Source of the DNA: Deltaproteobacteria bacterium
GTDB lineage: Bacteria; Myxococcota_A; UBA9160; JAJDAL01
Length of the DNA stretch: 64,000 nucleotides
Assembly (NCBI GenBank): GCA_029261875.1
Contig: JAJDAL010000021.1
Coordinates: 62,001 to 126,000 of the forward strand
Reading direction: 5' to 3'
A program made the translations under genes and the position numbers. A model generated the notes under the pieces. The model saw only the letters and a list, made by a program, of their open reading frames with translations, did no database searches and was not told the DNA's origin. Shown here one piece after another: positions 36,035 through 44,551 of this stretch; positions within the stretch are counted from its first letter, which is position 1, and every line of letters begins with the position of its first letter.

Positions 36035-37254
36035 ACCCGGCGTCCGAGAGCCGAAATCCTTTCGCGTCCGGACGCTTCACCCATTGGTGGCTCGGCTCGT
36101 TGGTCGTTGGCACCGGGGTCGGGATCCAAACTGTGACGGTTCCGCTGTTCATTCGGGATCGCGTGGATTCCGAAGACCGCGCGTTCGCGATTGCGGCGGC
36201 TCTGGTGGCGCAAACCCTTCCCGGCGCGCTGCTGGCACTCGTGGGAGGGACCGTGGCGGACCGCGTGGACCGGCGGAAGATCCTGTTTCGTACGTATTCC
36301 ATCGCAGCGGTGGTTTCCATCGCCTACGTGTTCCTGTCGGGTTTCGATGTGCGCGCGATCTGGCCGGTGTTTCCGCTCGCCGCCGTCGTCGGATCCGCGT
36401 CGGTGTTCACCAATCCCGCTCGCCAGAGCATGCTGCCGCTCTTGGTCGAGCGTTCTCAACTCCAGAACGGCGTGATCTTCGGAACCATGGGATTCATGGC
36501 CAGTCTGCAGTTCCTGGGGCCGTCGCTGGCCGGACTCTTGGTGGAATTCCAGGGGCTCACATTTGGATTCGCGACGGAAACGGTTCTGCTGGCCATCGGC
36601 GCGGTCGTGTTCTCGCGTATCTACGTGGCTCCGCCCACACCCACGGGCCGCAATGTGTTTCAAGATCTCGCGGAAGGGGTTCGCTACGTGATCGGCGAAC
36701 CCGCCATTCGCGGTCTGCTGCTCCTGGCGTTGGTTCCCGGCGTGTTCTTCATCGGCCCGTTCTCGGTCACGGTGCCGATTCTCGTGCCGGATCTGTTCGC
36801 GGTCGGGGACAAATGGGTTGGGCTCTTGTGGGGATGTTTTGGTGCCGGTGTGTTCGCCGGCTCGGTCGCGCTGACGATCCGCCCCTTCCCTCGTCGTGGG
36901 TTGGCGACCTGCGTGTCGATCTTGAGCGGTGGTGTGGTGCTCGTGCTCTATTCCCAGAGCGAAGATCTGTTGGTTTCGGCGCTGCTGCTGGTGGTGTGGG
37001 GATTCGGCGCATCGGTGTTCATGAACTACGCTGTCTCCTTGATTCAAGAGAACACGGACCCGCGCATGATGGGACGCGTAATGAGCATGTACACACTCGC
37101 TTTCTTCGCCTCCATGCCCATCGGCTACGCCCAGGCGGGTTTCGTGACGACCGCCTTCGACCCCCAGGTCACGCTGCTTTCGAGCGGCATCGTTTCCGCC
37201 ATCATCGGCGTGGTGGGTATCGTCTTCTCGCGCGCGGTCCGCAGTCTCGAGTAG
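36031..37254 (+). CDS. MFS transporter, EntS/MFS_3-like
   Basis: 407 residues with about 12 TM helices. The loop 2-3 signature is GGTVADRVDRRKILF, and TNPARQSMLPLLV is typical of MFS_3 exporters such as EntS. The second half has NYAVSLIQENTDPRMMGRVMSMYTL, cut here as NTDPRMMGRVMS. It should export a small molecule by proton antiport. Placed with an ArsR repressor and VOC and SRPBCC proteins, it looks like the efflux arm of a small detoxification operon. Confidence 0.88.
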   Translation: MNPASESRNPFASGRFTHWWLGSLVVGTGVGIQTVTVPLFIRDRVDSEDRAFAIAAALVAQTLPGALLALVGGTVADRVDRRKILFRTYSIAAVVSIAYVFLSGFDVRAIWPVFPLAAVVGSASVFTNPARQSMLPLLVERSQLQNGVIFGTMGFMASLQFLGPSLAGLLVEFQGLTFGFATETVLLAIGAVVFSRIYVAPPTPTGRNVFQDLAEGVRYVIGEPAIRGLLLLALVPGVFFIGPFSVTVPILVPDLFAVGDKWVGLLWGCFGAGVFAGSVALTIRPFPRRGLATCVSILSGGVVLVLYSQSEDLLVSALLLVVWGFGASVFMNYAVSLIQENTDPRMMGRVMSMYTLAFFASMPIGYAQAGFVTTAFDPQVTLLSSGIVSAIIGVVGIVFSRAVRSLE

Positions 37255-37261
37255 TGGAATC

Positions 37262-37777
37262 ATGAACCCCGAAACCCGTCCTTCCGCCGATAGCGTGAGC
37301 GTCACCACGGACATCGCGATTGCCCCGGAGACCGCCTTCGAGGCGTTTACGAAGGACGTGGACGTCTGGTGGAAGCGCGGTCCCCGTTACCGCCCCGGCA
37401 TGAATCGGCCCAGTCGCATGGGTTTCGAGCCCGCGGAGGCGGGAGGCCGTTTCCTGGAGATCTACGAGGATGAAGAGGGTGGGGCCTTCGAGATCGGTCG
37501 CATCCTCGAATGGGAAGAGGGCGTGCGCCTCGTATTCGAATACCGCGCGCGAAATTTCGAGCCCGGGCAATTGACGGAAGTCGAGATCCGCTTCCAGCCG
37601 ACCCAGGACGGAACGCGCGTCACGCTGATTCACCGCGGCTGGGACGGGCTTCCGGTCAACCATCCCGCGCGTCACGACCTCGACGGTCCGGCTTTCACCC
37701 AGATGATCGGCGTGTGGTGGGCGGACCTGGTGGTTGCGGCGCGGACCCACGCGATTGCGCTGCGCGAAGGCAAGTAG
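37262..37777 (+). CDS. SRPBCC (AHSA1-type) domain protein
   Basis: 171 residues. START/Bet-v1-like helix-grip fold of the AHSA1 group: the entry IAIAPETAFEAFTKDVDVWW, then GGRFLEIYEDE, LEWEEGVRLVFEY, TRVTLIHRGWDGL, and a C-terminal amphipathic helix (MIGVWWADLVVAARTHA). It can bind a hydrophobic ligand. Such genes often sit with SdpR-like ArsR regulators, as here. Last gene of the operon, 7 nt after MFS. Confidence 0.85.
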   Translation: MNPETRPSADSVSVTTDIAIAPETAFEAFTKDVDVWWKRGPRYRPGMNRPSRMGFEPAEAGGRFLEIYEDEEGGAFEIGRILEWEEGVRLVFEYRARNFEPGQLTEVEIRFQPTQDGTRVTLIHRGWDGLPVNHPARHDLDGPAFTQMIGVWWADLVVAARTHAIALREGK

Positions 37778-37796
37778 GGCGCGGCCTGGGCCGCCC
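37777..37796. terminator. GC-rich hairpin between convergent genes
   Basis: GGGC/CGGCC (37777-37786, one bulged base) pairs with GGCCG/CCC (37789-37796) around a 2-nt loop, between the SRPBCC and purN stop codons. No T-run follows on either strand, so termination would be weak or rho-dependent. Confidence 0.35.
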
Positions 37797-37798
37797 GC

Positions 37799-38425
37799 CT
37801 AATCGGTTCGAACGCGCCGACCTTCGATTTTCAGGCGTCCGGCGGCGAACAGGCGGATTGCTTCGGGGACGAGTCTTCGCTCCACGGCCTGGACGCGTTC
37901 TGCCAGCGTGTCCGGCGTGTCATCGTCGCGCACCGCTACGGCTTCCTGCAAAACGATGGGACCGTGGTCGTATTCCGCGTCGACGAAATGCACCGTGGCG
38001 CCGGACAGCTTCACGCCGGAATCGATGACGGCCTGGTGGACCCGGTGGCCATAGAACCCCTTGCCGCAAAATGCGGGAATCAGGGCCGGGTGAACGTTGA
38101 GCGCACGTCCCTCGAAATTCCGCAATTCGAACAGAGACAAGAAGCCCAAACACACCACGAGATCGATTTCATGTTTCGCCAGCTCCGCGTGCAAGGCATC
38201 GTTGAAGCTGCGCGAACCCGCGTAGGATTTGCGTGCGATCGCCACGGCGGGAATGCCGCGCCGCTCCGCGCGTGCCAGCCCTCCGGCGTCGACCTTGGAA
38301 GAGAGTACCAGCGCGACACGCGCATCGAGTTTCCCTGCGTCGATCTGTTCGAATAAATTCTGAAGGCTCGTGCCCTCGCCCGAGAGCAGGACCGCCAAGC
38401 GAAGCGGCGAGGGTTCTGCGCTCAC
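37799..38425 (-). CDS. purN: Phosphoribosylglycinamide formyltransferase PurN
   Basis: 208 residues. Uses 10-formyl-THF to formylate GAR in purine synthesis. The N-terminal SGEGTSLQNLF stands for the phosphate loop, and the catalytic region ALNVHPALIPAFCGKGFYG has the Asn and His; the Asp is in VDAEYDHGPIVLQ. Start GTG 38425 forms a GTGA overlap with the metF stop. Pairing with metF makes a small one-carbon/purine unit. Confidence 0.93.
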   Translation of the reverse strand: MSAEPSPLRLAVLLSGEGTSLQNLFEQIDAGKLDARVALVLSSKVDAGGLARAERRGIPAVAIARKSYAGSRSFNDALHAELAKHEIDLVVCLGFLSLFELRNFEGRALNVHPALIPAFCGKGFYGHRVHQAVIDSGVKLSGATVHFVDAEYDHGPIVLQEAVAVRDDDTPDTLAERVQAVERRLVPEAIRLFAAGRLKIEGRRVRTD

Positions 38426-39285
38426 CCGAACAGATTCTCGAAGATGCGTCGCGTCGCCGGCGATTGGTTCAGCGTGTAGAAATGGATCCCCGGCGCGCCG
38501 CGGGCCAGGAGTTCGCGACACTGGAGCGTCGCCCACTCGACCCCCACCGCCAGAGTGGCTTCGGCGTCTTCTCCGGCGGCGTCGAGTTCGCGTTGGAGCT
38601 CTTCGGGAATCGAGGCGCCGCTCAAGCTCGCCATGCGGCGTACGTTCTTGGCACTGACGACCGGCATGATGCCCGGCACGATCGGAATTTCGATGCCCGC
38701 GCCCCGCGCGCGTTCGACGAACGCGAAGTATTTCGCATTGTCGAAGAACAGCTGTGTGACGAGGAAGTCGCTGCCGGATTTCACCTTGCGCACGAGATTC
38801 GCGAGATCGACGTCCGCATTGGGGGCGTCCGTGTGGGTTTCCGGATAACAGGCTCCCCCCAGACACAGGTCCCAACGCGTGCGGATGAAAGCGGTGAGTT
38901 CGTTCGCGTAACCGAAGCCGCCGGCGGGGGCGACGAAATCGACGGCGTCCTTGGGCGGATCGCCGCGAAGGGGCAATACGTTCTCGATGCCTTCACTTTG
39001 CAAACGGTCGAGGATCTCCGCGATTTCTTCCCGGGGCAGGCCCACGCAAGTGAGGTGTGCCATGGCGGTGAGCCCGACTTCGCGCTGGATCCGACTGACG
39101 ATTTCGATGGTCTTGGCTCGGGTGGAGCCGCCCGCCCCCCAGGTAACCGACACGAACGCCGGATCGAGTCGTTTCAGCTCGGCGATCGTCTCGAAGAGCT
39201 TCGTGAAGCCGCCATCCGTTCGGGGCGGGAAGAATTCGAAGGAAACAACCGGCCGGTCTCGTTTGAAGAATTCGGTGATTCGCAC
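38422..39285 (-). CDS. metF: Methylenetetrahydrofolate reductase MetF
   Basis: 287 residues, typical bacterial MTHFR TIM barrel with FAD. It reduces 5,10-methylene-THF to 5-methyl-THF for methionine synthesis. Motifs are SFEFFPPRT (catalytic Glu), FVSVTWGAGGST, AHLTCVG, VLPLRGDPP, FLVTQLFFDNAKYF and VPGIMPV. Start GTG 39285; no strong ribosome site is visible before it. Upstream of and coupled to purN. No SAM riboswitch is evident in the 87-bp gap to the divergent kinase gene. Confidence 0.95.
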   Translation of the reverse strand: MRITEFFKRDRPVVSFEFFPPRTDGGFTKLFETIAELKRLDPAFVSVTWGAGGSTRAKTIEIVSRIQREVGLTAMAHLTCVGLPREEIAEILDRLQSEGIENVLPLRGDPPKDAVDFVAPAGGFGYANELTAFIRTRWDLCLGGACYPETHTDAPNADVDLANLVRKVKSGSDFLVTQLFFDNAKYFAFVERARGAGIEIPIVPGIMPVVSAKNVRRMASLSGASIPEELQRELDAAGEDAEATLAVGVEWATLQCRELLARGAPGIHFYTLNQSPATRRIFENLFG

Positions 39286-39372
39286 GGGGTTAGTTTACCA
39301 TTGCCCCCTGGCAGCGCCGTAGGGCGCGGTAGACTACGAGCGACCGCGCAATGGGGTGCGGGGGAGGGGTGG

Positions 39373-40308
39373 ATGTCGATACTCGTAACGGGCTCGTTGG
39401 CCCTCGATCACGTGATGGTCTTTCCGGACCGCTTCAAGAACCACATTCTCCCGGACAAAATTCATCAAATCAACGTCTCCTTCAACGTTCCGACCCTGGA
39501 TGTCCACTTCGGGGGCACGGCGGGCAACATCGCCTACCACCTGCGATTGCTCGGGGAAGATCCGCTGCTGCTCGCCACGGTGGGGGAAGATTTTGGCCCC
39601 TACGCGGAGTGGCTCGACAAGCACGGAATCCGGCGGGATGGGATCAAGGTCCTCAAGGACACGAAGACCGCCCAGGCTTTCGTCACCACGGATCTGGACG
39701 ACAACCAGATTTGGGCCTTCCACGAAGGGGCCCTGGGGCGGGCCCACGAAGCCCGGCTCGCGGACGTGACGGCGCCGTACTCCATGGCGATCATTTCCTC
39801 CACCACGCGCCAGGCCATGCTGGAATACGGGCGCGAGCTGAAGGAACGGGGAATCCCCACCGCCGTCGATCCGAGCCACGCCCTGCCGATCCTCGATGGA
39901 CCGGACTTGATCGAACTCATCACGGGCTCGGCGATCTATATCGTGAACGATTACGAGTGGGCGATGACGCTCGAGAAGACCGGCATGCGGGAAGACGAGA
40001 TCGCGAAGATCACCGACGCGATCGTGATCACGCTGGGTGCCGAGGGTTCCAAGATTCGCCAGGGAGACGATACGATCGAGATTCCACCGGCTTCGGCGGA
40101 CAAGATCGTCGATCCGACCGCGTGCGGCGATGCCTACCGCGCCGGCCTCCTGTGCGGTAGGTCGCGTGGACTGCCCTTCGAGGTGGCGGGTCGCATGGGG
40201 AGCATGATGGGCGCTTTGGTGGTGGGAAGTCACGGGACGCAGAGCCTGGAGCTGGATGTCGAGACTTTCCGAGAGCGCTTGAAACGAGAGTTCGACGTAA
40301 CCTATTAG
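39373..40308 (+). CDS. PfkB-family carbohydrate/nucleoside kinase
   Basis: 311 residues from ATG 39373, with GGGGAGGGG upstream. Ribokinase fold: VTGSLALDHV at the start, the GG motif HFGGTAGNIAYHLRLLG, and the anion-hole motif DPTACGDAYRAGLL with the catalytic Asp. NQIWAFHEGALGRAHE and a long N-terminal lid are like bacterial adenosine/ribokinase-type enzymes. The sugar or nucleoside cannot be told. The next gene begins 4 nt later. Confidence 0.88.
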   Translation: MSILVTGSLALDHVMVFPDRFKNHILPDKIHQINVSFNVPTLDVHFGGTAGNIAYHLRLLGEDPLLLATVGEDFGPYAEWLDKHGIRRDGIKVLKDTKTAQAFVTTDLDDNQIWAFHEGALGRAHEARLADVTAPYSMAIISSTTRQAMLEYGRELKERGIPTAVDPSHALPILDGPDLIELITGSAIYIVNDYEWAMTLEKTGMREDEIAKITDAIVITLGAEGSKIRQGDDTIEIPPASADKIVDPTACGDAYRAGLLCGRSRGLPFEVAGRMGSMMGALVVGSHGTQSLELDVETFRERLKREFDVTY

Positions 40309-40312
40309 GCCT

Positions 40313-41545
40313 GTGAGCAACGGCGCTTATCCGCGTTCCCGAAAGCGGGACCTGCTGTGGTTCGTATGGGCCACGGCGTTGCCCGTTCCCTGGGTCGTCG
40401 CCAATGCCTGGGGCGGCCTCAGCATTCCCGAGGAAGTCGTTGCGATCCTGACGGGGCTCGCGATCGTCGGCGGTGCTTTCATCCTGTCTTGGGCGACGGA
40501 ACTCGCCGAGCGCGACGTCCCTCAAGCCCTGGCGCTACTGGTACTCGCGCTCGTCAGTGTCCTTCCCGAGTACGCCATCGATCTCCAATTTGCCTGGAAG
40601 GCCGGCAAGGATCCCAGCTACGCCGCCTATGCGGTGGCGAACATGACCGGGGCGAACCGCATTCTGATCGGGCTCGGTTGGGCTGCGGTGGTGCTGATTG
40701 CGTGTCATCGCGCGGGGACCAACGAGTTGGCCCTGGATCCGCGTCAACGACTGGAGATGCGTTTTCTGTTGGTCGCTACCCTGTATTCCTTCTTCATTCC
40801 CATCGATCACCAGATCTCGATGTTCGACGCGTTCGTGTTGCTGTCCTTGTTTCTCGCTTACGTGGTGAGTGCCGTGTTGGGAGAAGCGGCGGAAGTCGAG
40901 CTGGTGGGACCCTCGGCGCTGATCGACGGCGAGTTCGGCGATCGTGGGCGCCGAATGTGGGCGACGCTGATGTTGGTGTTCGCCGCGTACGCGATCTTCG
41001 CATCCGCTGAGCCCTTCGCCGAGAGCCTGGTCCACATCGGCCGCAATTACGCGGTGGACGAGTTCCTGCTCGTGCAGTGGATCGCGCCGCTCGCATCGGA
41101 ATCGCCCGAGTTCGTCATCGCGATCCTGTTCGCCATGCGCTTGCGGGGATCCGTCGGAATGGGGGCGTTGATCTCTTCCAAGGTGAATCAATGGACGCTG
41201 TTGGTGGGTGCCATTCCGATCGCCTACGCGTTTTCCTCTCAGCAGATACAGGGACTTCCGCTGGACGCGCGCCAATCCGAAGAGCTTTGGCTGACTTCTG
41301 CCCAATCGCTCTTTGCAACGGTCGTGATCTGCAACCTACGGTTCAGCCGCATGGAGGCGATGGTGATTGCGGGGTTGTTCCTCGGTCAGTTCGCCTTTTC
41401 CAGCACGGAGGTCCGGTACTGGTTCATTCTCGCGTACGGGGCGATCACCCTGGGCCTGCTGCTGGTCGGCGGGCGCGAACGCCGGGACGCTTTCTTTGGG
41501 CTGTTGGCGTTCTGGCGCCCATTCAATCCGAAAGCTTCGGAATGA
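40313..41545 (+). CDS. CaCA-type (Na+/Ca2+ exchanger-like) membrane protein
   Basis: 410 residues with about 11 TM segments from a GTG start. Two half-repeats can be seen: VSVLPEYAIDLQFAWKAG with ANMTGANRILIG in the first, and LASESPEFVIAILFAMRLRG with SSKVNQWTLLVG in the second. Both carry the Glu-plus-Asn arrangement of cation/Ca2+ exchanger alpha repeats. The ion is not predictable. The following oxidoreductase starts 5 nt after the stop. Confidence 0.75.
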   Translation: MSNGAYPRSRKRDLLWFVWATALPVPWVVANAWGGLSIPEEVVAILTGLAIVGGAFILSWATELAERDVPQALALLVLALVSVLPEYAIDLQFAWKAGKDPSYAAYAVANMTGANRILIGLGWAAVVLIACHRAGTNELALDPRQRLEMRFLLVATLYSFFIPIDHQISMFDAFVLLSLFLAYVVSAVLGEAAEVELVGPSALIDGEFGDRGRRMWATLMLVFAAYAIFASAEPFAESLVHIGRNYAVDEFLLVQWIAPLASESPEFVIAILFAMRLRGSVGMGALISSKVNQWTLLVGAIPIAYAFSSQQIQGLPLDARQSEELWLTSAQSLFATVVICNLRFSRMEAMVIAGLFLGQFAFSSTEVRYWFILAYGAITLGLLLVGGRERRDAFFGLLAFWRPFNPKASE

Positions 41546-41549
41546 CGCG

Positions 41550-42671
41550 TTGAGTGAGCGCGATGCGGACGTCGTGGTCATCGGCGCGGGCGTGGTCGGG
41601 CTGGCGTGTGCAGCGGCCCTCGCCCGGACCGGGCGGCGCGTTCTGGTCCTGGAGCGGCACGCAAAAATTGCCCAGGAGACCACGAGTCGAAATAGTGAGG
41701 TGATCCACGCGGGCATCTACTATCCCGCGGATTCTCTGAAGGCCGCGTTGTGCGTCGCCGGTCGCGAGCTTCTGTACGCCCGCTGTGCGAAGTACCACAT
41801 TCCCCACAAGCCGATCGGGAAATTGATCGTTGCCACCCAGACGTCGGAGATCGAAGTCTTGGAGGATTTGCAGAAACGCGGCACGGCGAACGGTGTGCCC
41901 AGGCTCGAGATGATCAGCGAGGCTCGCGTGAACGCACTGGAGCCGGCGGTGCGGGCCGTCGCCGCATTGCATTCGCCGGTCACGGGGATCGTCGACGGCC
42001 ACGCGCTTTCGCTCTCCTACGCCGCGGAAGCCGAATCCCACGACGCAACGATTCTTCTCGGCCACGCGGTGATCGCCATCGAACCCGCATCCCGCGGTGG
42101 CTACCGGGTGGACGCGCGTTCGCTCGACGGGGAACTCGGTTCGCTGCATTGCGAGGGGGTCGTCAATTCCGCGGGCCTTTCCAGCGACGCGGTCGCCGCA
42201 CTCGCCGGCTTCGATGTCGATCGCCTCGGATACCGCTTGCATTTGTGCAAGGGCGATTATTTCAGCCTCGCTCCAAGTGCGCCCGTGAAGCTTTCGCACC
42301 TGATCTACCCCGTGCCTGCGAAAGCGGGACTCGGCGTGCACGCAACGCTGGATCTCGGCGGGCGTATCCGTTTCGGACCCGATACGGAATACGTCGAGGC
42401 CATCGACTACGGAGTGGATGCGGCGAAGGCACACGGCTTTGGCGAAGCGGTTCGCCGCTACCTCCCGACGCTTTCGTCGGATTGGTTGGCGCCCGACTAT
42501 GCGGGAATTCGGCCCAAACTCGCGGCGCCGGGCGAAGGCTTTCGGGATTTCGTGATCGACGACGGGGCGGATTGTGGGAAGCCGGGCTTCGTGAATCTGA
42601 TTGGGATCGAATCGCCAGGTCTCACCTCCGCGGGTGCCATCGCGGAACGGGTTCGAGAACTCCTCGCCTGA
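41550..42671 (+). CDS. FAD-dependent oxidoreductase, L-2-hydroxyglutarate oxidase (LhgO) type
   Basis: 373 residues from TTG 41550; an ATG at 41542 is in another frame. The FAD-binding DAO fold starts VVVIGAGVVGLACAAAL and has VLERH. Family-typical parts are TSRNSEVIHAGIYYP, KLIVATQ, CKGDYFSL, VHATLDLGGRIRFGPDTEY and LIGIESPGLTSAGAIAE. Enzymes of this type oxidise L-2-hydroxyglutarate to 2-oxoglutarate and pass electrons to the respiratory chain. Its stop abuts the stop of the convergent PP2C gene. Confidence 0.87.
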   Translation: MSERDADVVVIGAGVVGLACAAALARTGRRVLVLERHAKIAQETTSRNSEVIHAGIYYPADSLKAALCVAGRELLYARCAKYHIPHKPIGKLIVATQTSEIEVLEDLQKRGTANGVPRLEMISEARVNALEPAVRAVAALHSPVTGIVDGHALSLSYAAEAESHDATILLGHAVIAIEPASRGGYRVDARSLDGELGSLHCEGVVNSAGLSSDAVAALAGFDVDRLGYRLHLCKGDYFSLAPSAPVKLSHLIYPVPAKAGLGVHATLDLGGRIRFGPDTEYVEAIDYGVDAAKAHGFGEAVRRYLPTLSSDWLAPDYAGIRPKLAAPGEGFRDFVIDDGADCGKPGFVNLIGIESPGLTSAGAIAERVRELLA

Positions 42672-43505
42672 TTACGCGCGGCGAACGGCACCGCTGCCGG
42701 TCCATAGGACCGCGCAGGCGACGTTGTCCCCCGACGAATTCTGGCGATGTGCCTCGAGGGCGGTTTCGACCAGCGTGCGAGCGGATTCGATGGCCGCGAG
42801 CGCGGGTTTCGCTTGGGTCCCGCGGGCAACCGCCTCCGCGACGGCACGGTCCGGATCATCGACACCCACGAGCGGTTCGGAGAGTCCATCCGTGACGAGC
42901 ACGATGGCTCGCGCGTCACCCAAGCGATCCGCGTAGACGATGCACTTTTCCTCGATGGATTCGGCGGACTCTTCGCTGGCACCGAGAAAGAACGCTTCAC
43001 CGTCGCGGGATTTGTCCCAAGCCAGATCGAGGACTTCCGTATCGGTCACCCGGAATACGTGGCTGTCGCCGATCGACATCGCGAGCAACAAGTCATCTCC
43101 CGGCCGCGCGAGAGCGACGGCCAGGGTGGTTCGGGGGCCGCGGCCGTCGGGGCCGATGGGGCATCCGAGAATCGAGCGATTGGCTTCGAGGAGCACGGAG
43201 CGCGCGAGGTCCGGCCAATGGGTCTCGTCGATTCCGGGTTCCTCCGTCCAGGCATGGGCGTGGTTCTGCAGGATGGTTTGAAGTGCGTTCTCGGCCCCCA
43301 AACTGCCACCGTGCCCGTCGGCGACGGCCGCCGCCCATCCGTGAACTCCGAGTGCGAAGAATGCCGCGTCTTCGTTGTGGTCGGTGTGGGAATAGATCTT
43401 CGCGGCGCCGCCGCGCGACAGCGCGATGGCGGCGGGCCCTTCGGCGACGATCTCGATGTCGGCGATCTCGACGTGATCTCGTCCCAGGAGCTCGGCTTGG
43501 CGCAA
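42672..43505 (-). CDS. PP2C-type serine/threonine phosphatase
   Basis: 277 residues from TTG 43505, chosen because GGAGG lies 8 nt upstream and no ATG/GTG is in frame nearby. Metal-binding motifs are TDHNEDAAFFALG (D46), VADGHGGSLGAENAL (D63), LVTDGLSEPL and SSGDNVACAVL. That is a full PP2C set, so it should be an active Mn/Mg phosphatase. A standalone domain with no FHA or kinase partner nearby. Confidence 0.85.
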   Translation of the reverse strand: MRQAELLGRDHVEIADIEIVAEGPAAIALSRGGAAKIYSHTDHNEDAAFFALGVHGWAAAVADGHGGSLGAENALQTILQNHAHAWTEEPGIDETHWPDLARSVLLEANRSILGCPIGPDGRGPRTTLAVALARPGDDLLLAMSIGDSHVFRVTDTEVLDLAWDKSRDGEAFFLGASEESAESIEEKCIVYADRLGDARAIVLVTDGLSEPLVGVDDPDRAVAEAVARGTQAKPALAAIESARTLVETALEAHRQNSSGDNVACAVLWTGSGAVRRA

Positions 43506-43630
43506 GCGCTGGTCCTCCGGCGTGATGCAGTTTCCGCGACATGATCTAGCATAACGCGCCGCCGCAGTAGACCTTCGAAACCCGTGTCGAGCTTGGATTC
43601 GCGGGGTTCGTGATCGAGAGGGGATTCGGG

Positions 43631-44551
43631 ATGGATCAGCAACACGGCGATTCGGGCGCGCGCGGCACTGCGGAAGCGCGGGGTTCGTTCTTGCTCTGGG
43701 GTGGAATCGCCGTGGGTGTGGTTCTTTCCGCGCTCGGGATATTGCGCTCGGGGGCCACGGAGGCGCCACCGCTCGAGGGTGCCATCGCGAGCGTCAACGG
43801 GCGATCCATCCCGGAAGCCACCTATGTGCGGTTGGTGGAGGCGGTGGCCGAAGAGCGTCGCTTGGCGGAACTCGGTATCGATGAGCGCCGGCGCATCCTC
43901 GAGCGCATGGTGGACGAAGAGCTCCTGCTGCAGCGCGGAATCAGCCTGGGACTCGCGCGGCACGAACCCACGGCGCGCCGCGCCATCGTCCAAGCCGTGA
44001 TCGCATCGATCACCGGGGCTGCGGAAGCCGCCGAACCCGAGGAATCCGAATTGCGGTCGTTTTACGACGAAGCGCGCGACCGGTTCGTGAAACTCGGTCG
44101 GATGGCGATCGATCCGCTCTTTTTCTCGAATCTCGCCGATGGACACGAAGCCGCGCGCACGCGTGCGGAAGGCGCGGTCGTTCGACTGCGCGCAGGGGAG
44201 GCCGTCGCCCAGGTCCGCGAGTCGATCGCAGACGAGATGACCCTCACACTGCCGGGACAGGCTTTGCCGCTCGAAACGATTCGCCAGTATCTCGGGCCGT
44301 CGGTGGCAAGAACCGTCGCAGGCCTGGAGGTTGGCGACGTATCCGAACCGGTGGCGGGTGCCGGCGGATACTACGTCGTCTTCGTGCGCGAGCGGACACC
44401 GGACGAGGCCTTGCCCTTCGAAGAGGTTCGCCCGCAGGTTCGCGCGGAACTGCTTCGGACCCGCGGAGAAACGGCCCTGCGGGATTACCTCGTCGAATTG
44501 AGAGACGTGGGCGACGTCGCGATCTTGGATCCGGAACTCACGGGTCCATGA
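43631..44551 (+). CDS. Parvulin-type peptidyl-prolyl isomerase, membrane anchored
   Basis: 306 residues from ATG 43631; a GTG 21 nt upstream is the alternative. One TM anchor (about 20-38) is followed by the SurA-N-like helical part (IPEATYVRLVEAVAEERRL, then MVDEELLLQRG), and the parvulin domain with LGPSVARTVAGLEVGDVSEP and GGYYVVFVRERTPDEA. It probably helps fold exported proteins. It overlaps the HupE gene by 4 nt; these two appear together in other genomes. Confidence 0.83.
   Translation: MDQQHGDSGARGTAEARGSFLLWGGIAVGVVLSALGILRSGATEAPPLEGAIASVNGRSIPEATYVRLVEAVAEERRLAELGIDERRRILERMVDEELLLQRGISLGLARHEPTARRAIVQAVIASITGAAEAAEPEESELRSFYDEARDRFVKLGRMAIDPLFFSNLADGHEAARTRAEGAVVRLRAGEAVAQVRESIADEMTLTLPGQALPLETIRQYLGPSVARTVAGLEVGDVSEPVAGAGGYYVVFVRERTPDEALPFEEVRPQVRAELLRTRGETALRDYLVELRDVGDVAILDPELTGP

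Noticed and set aside
38233..39372. Long upstream extension of the PfkB kinase frame
   Set aside because: It runs antisense through purN and metF; the kinase fold begins at ATG 39373.
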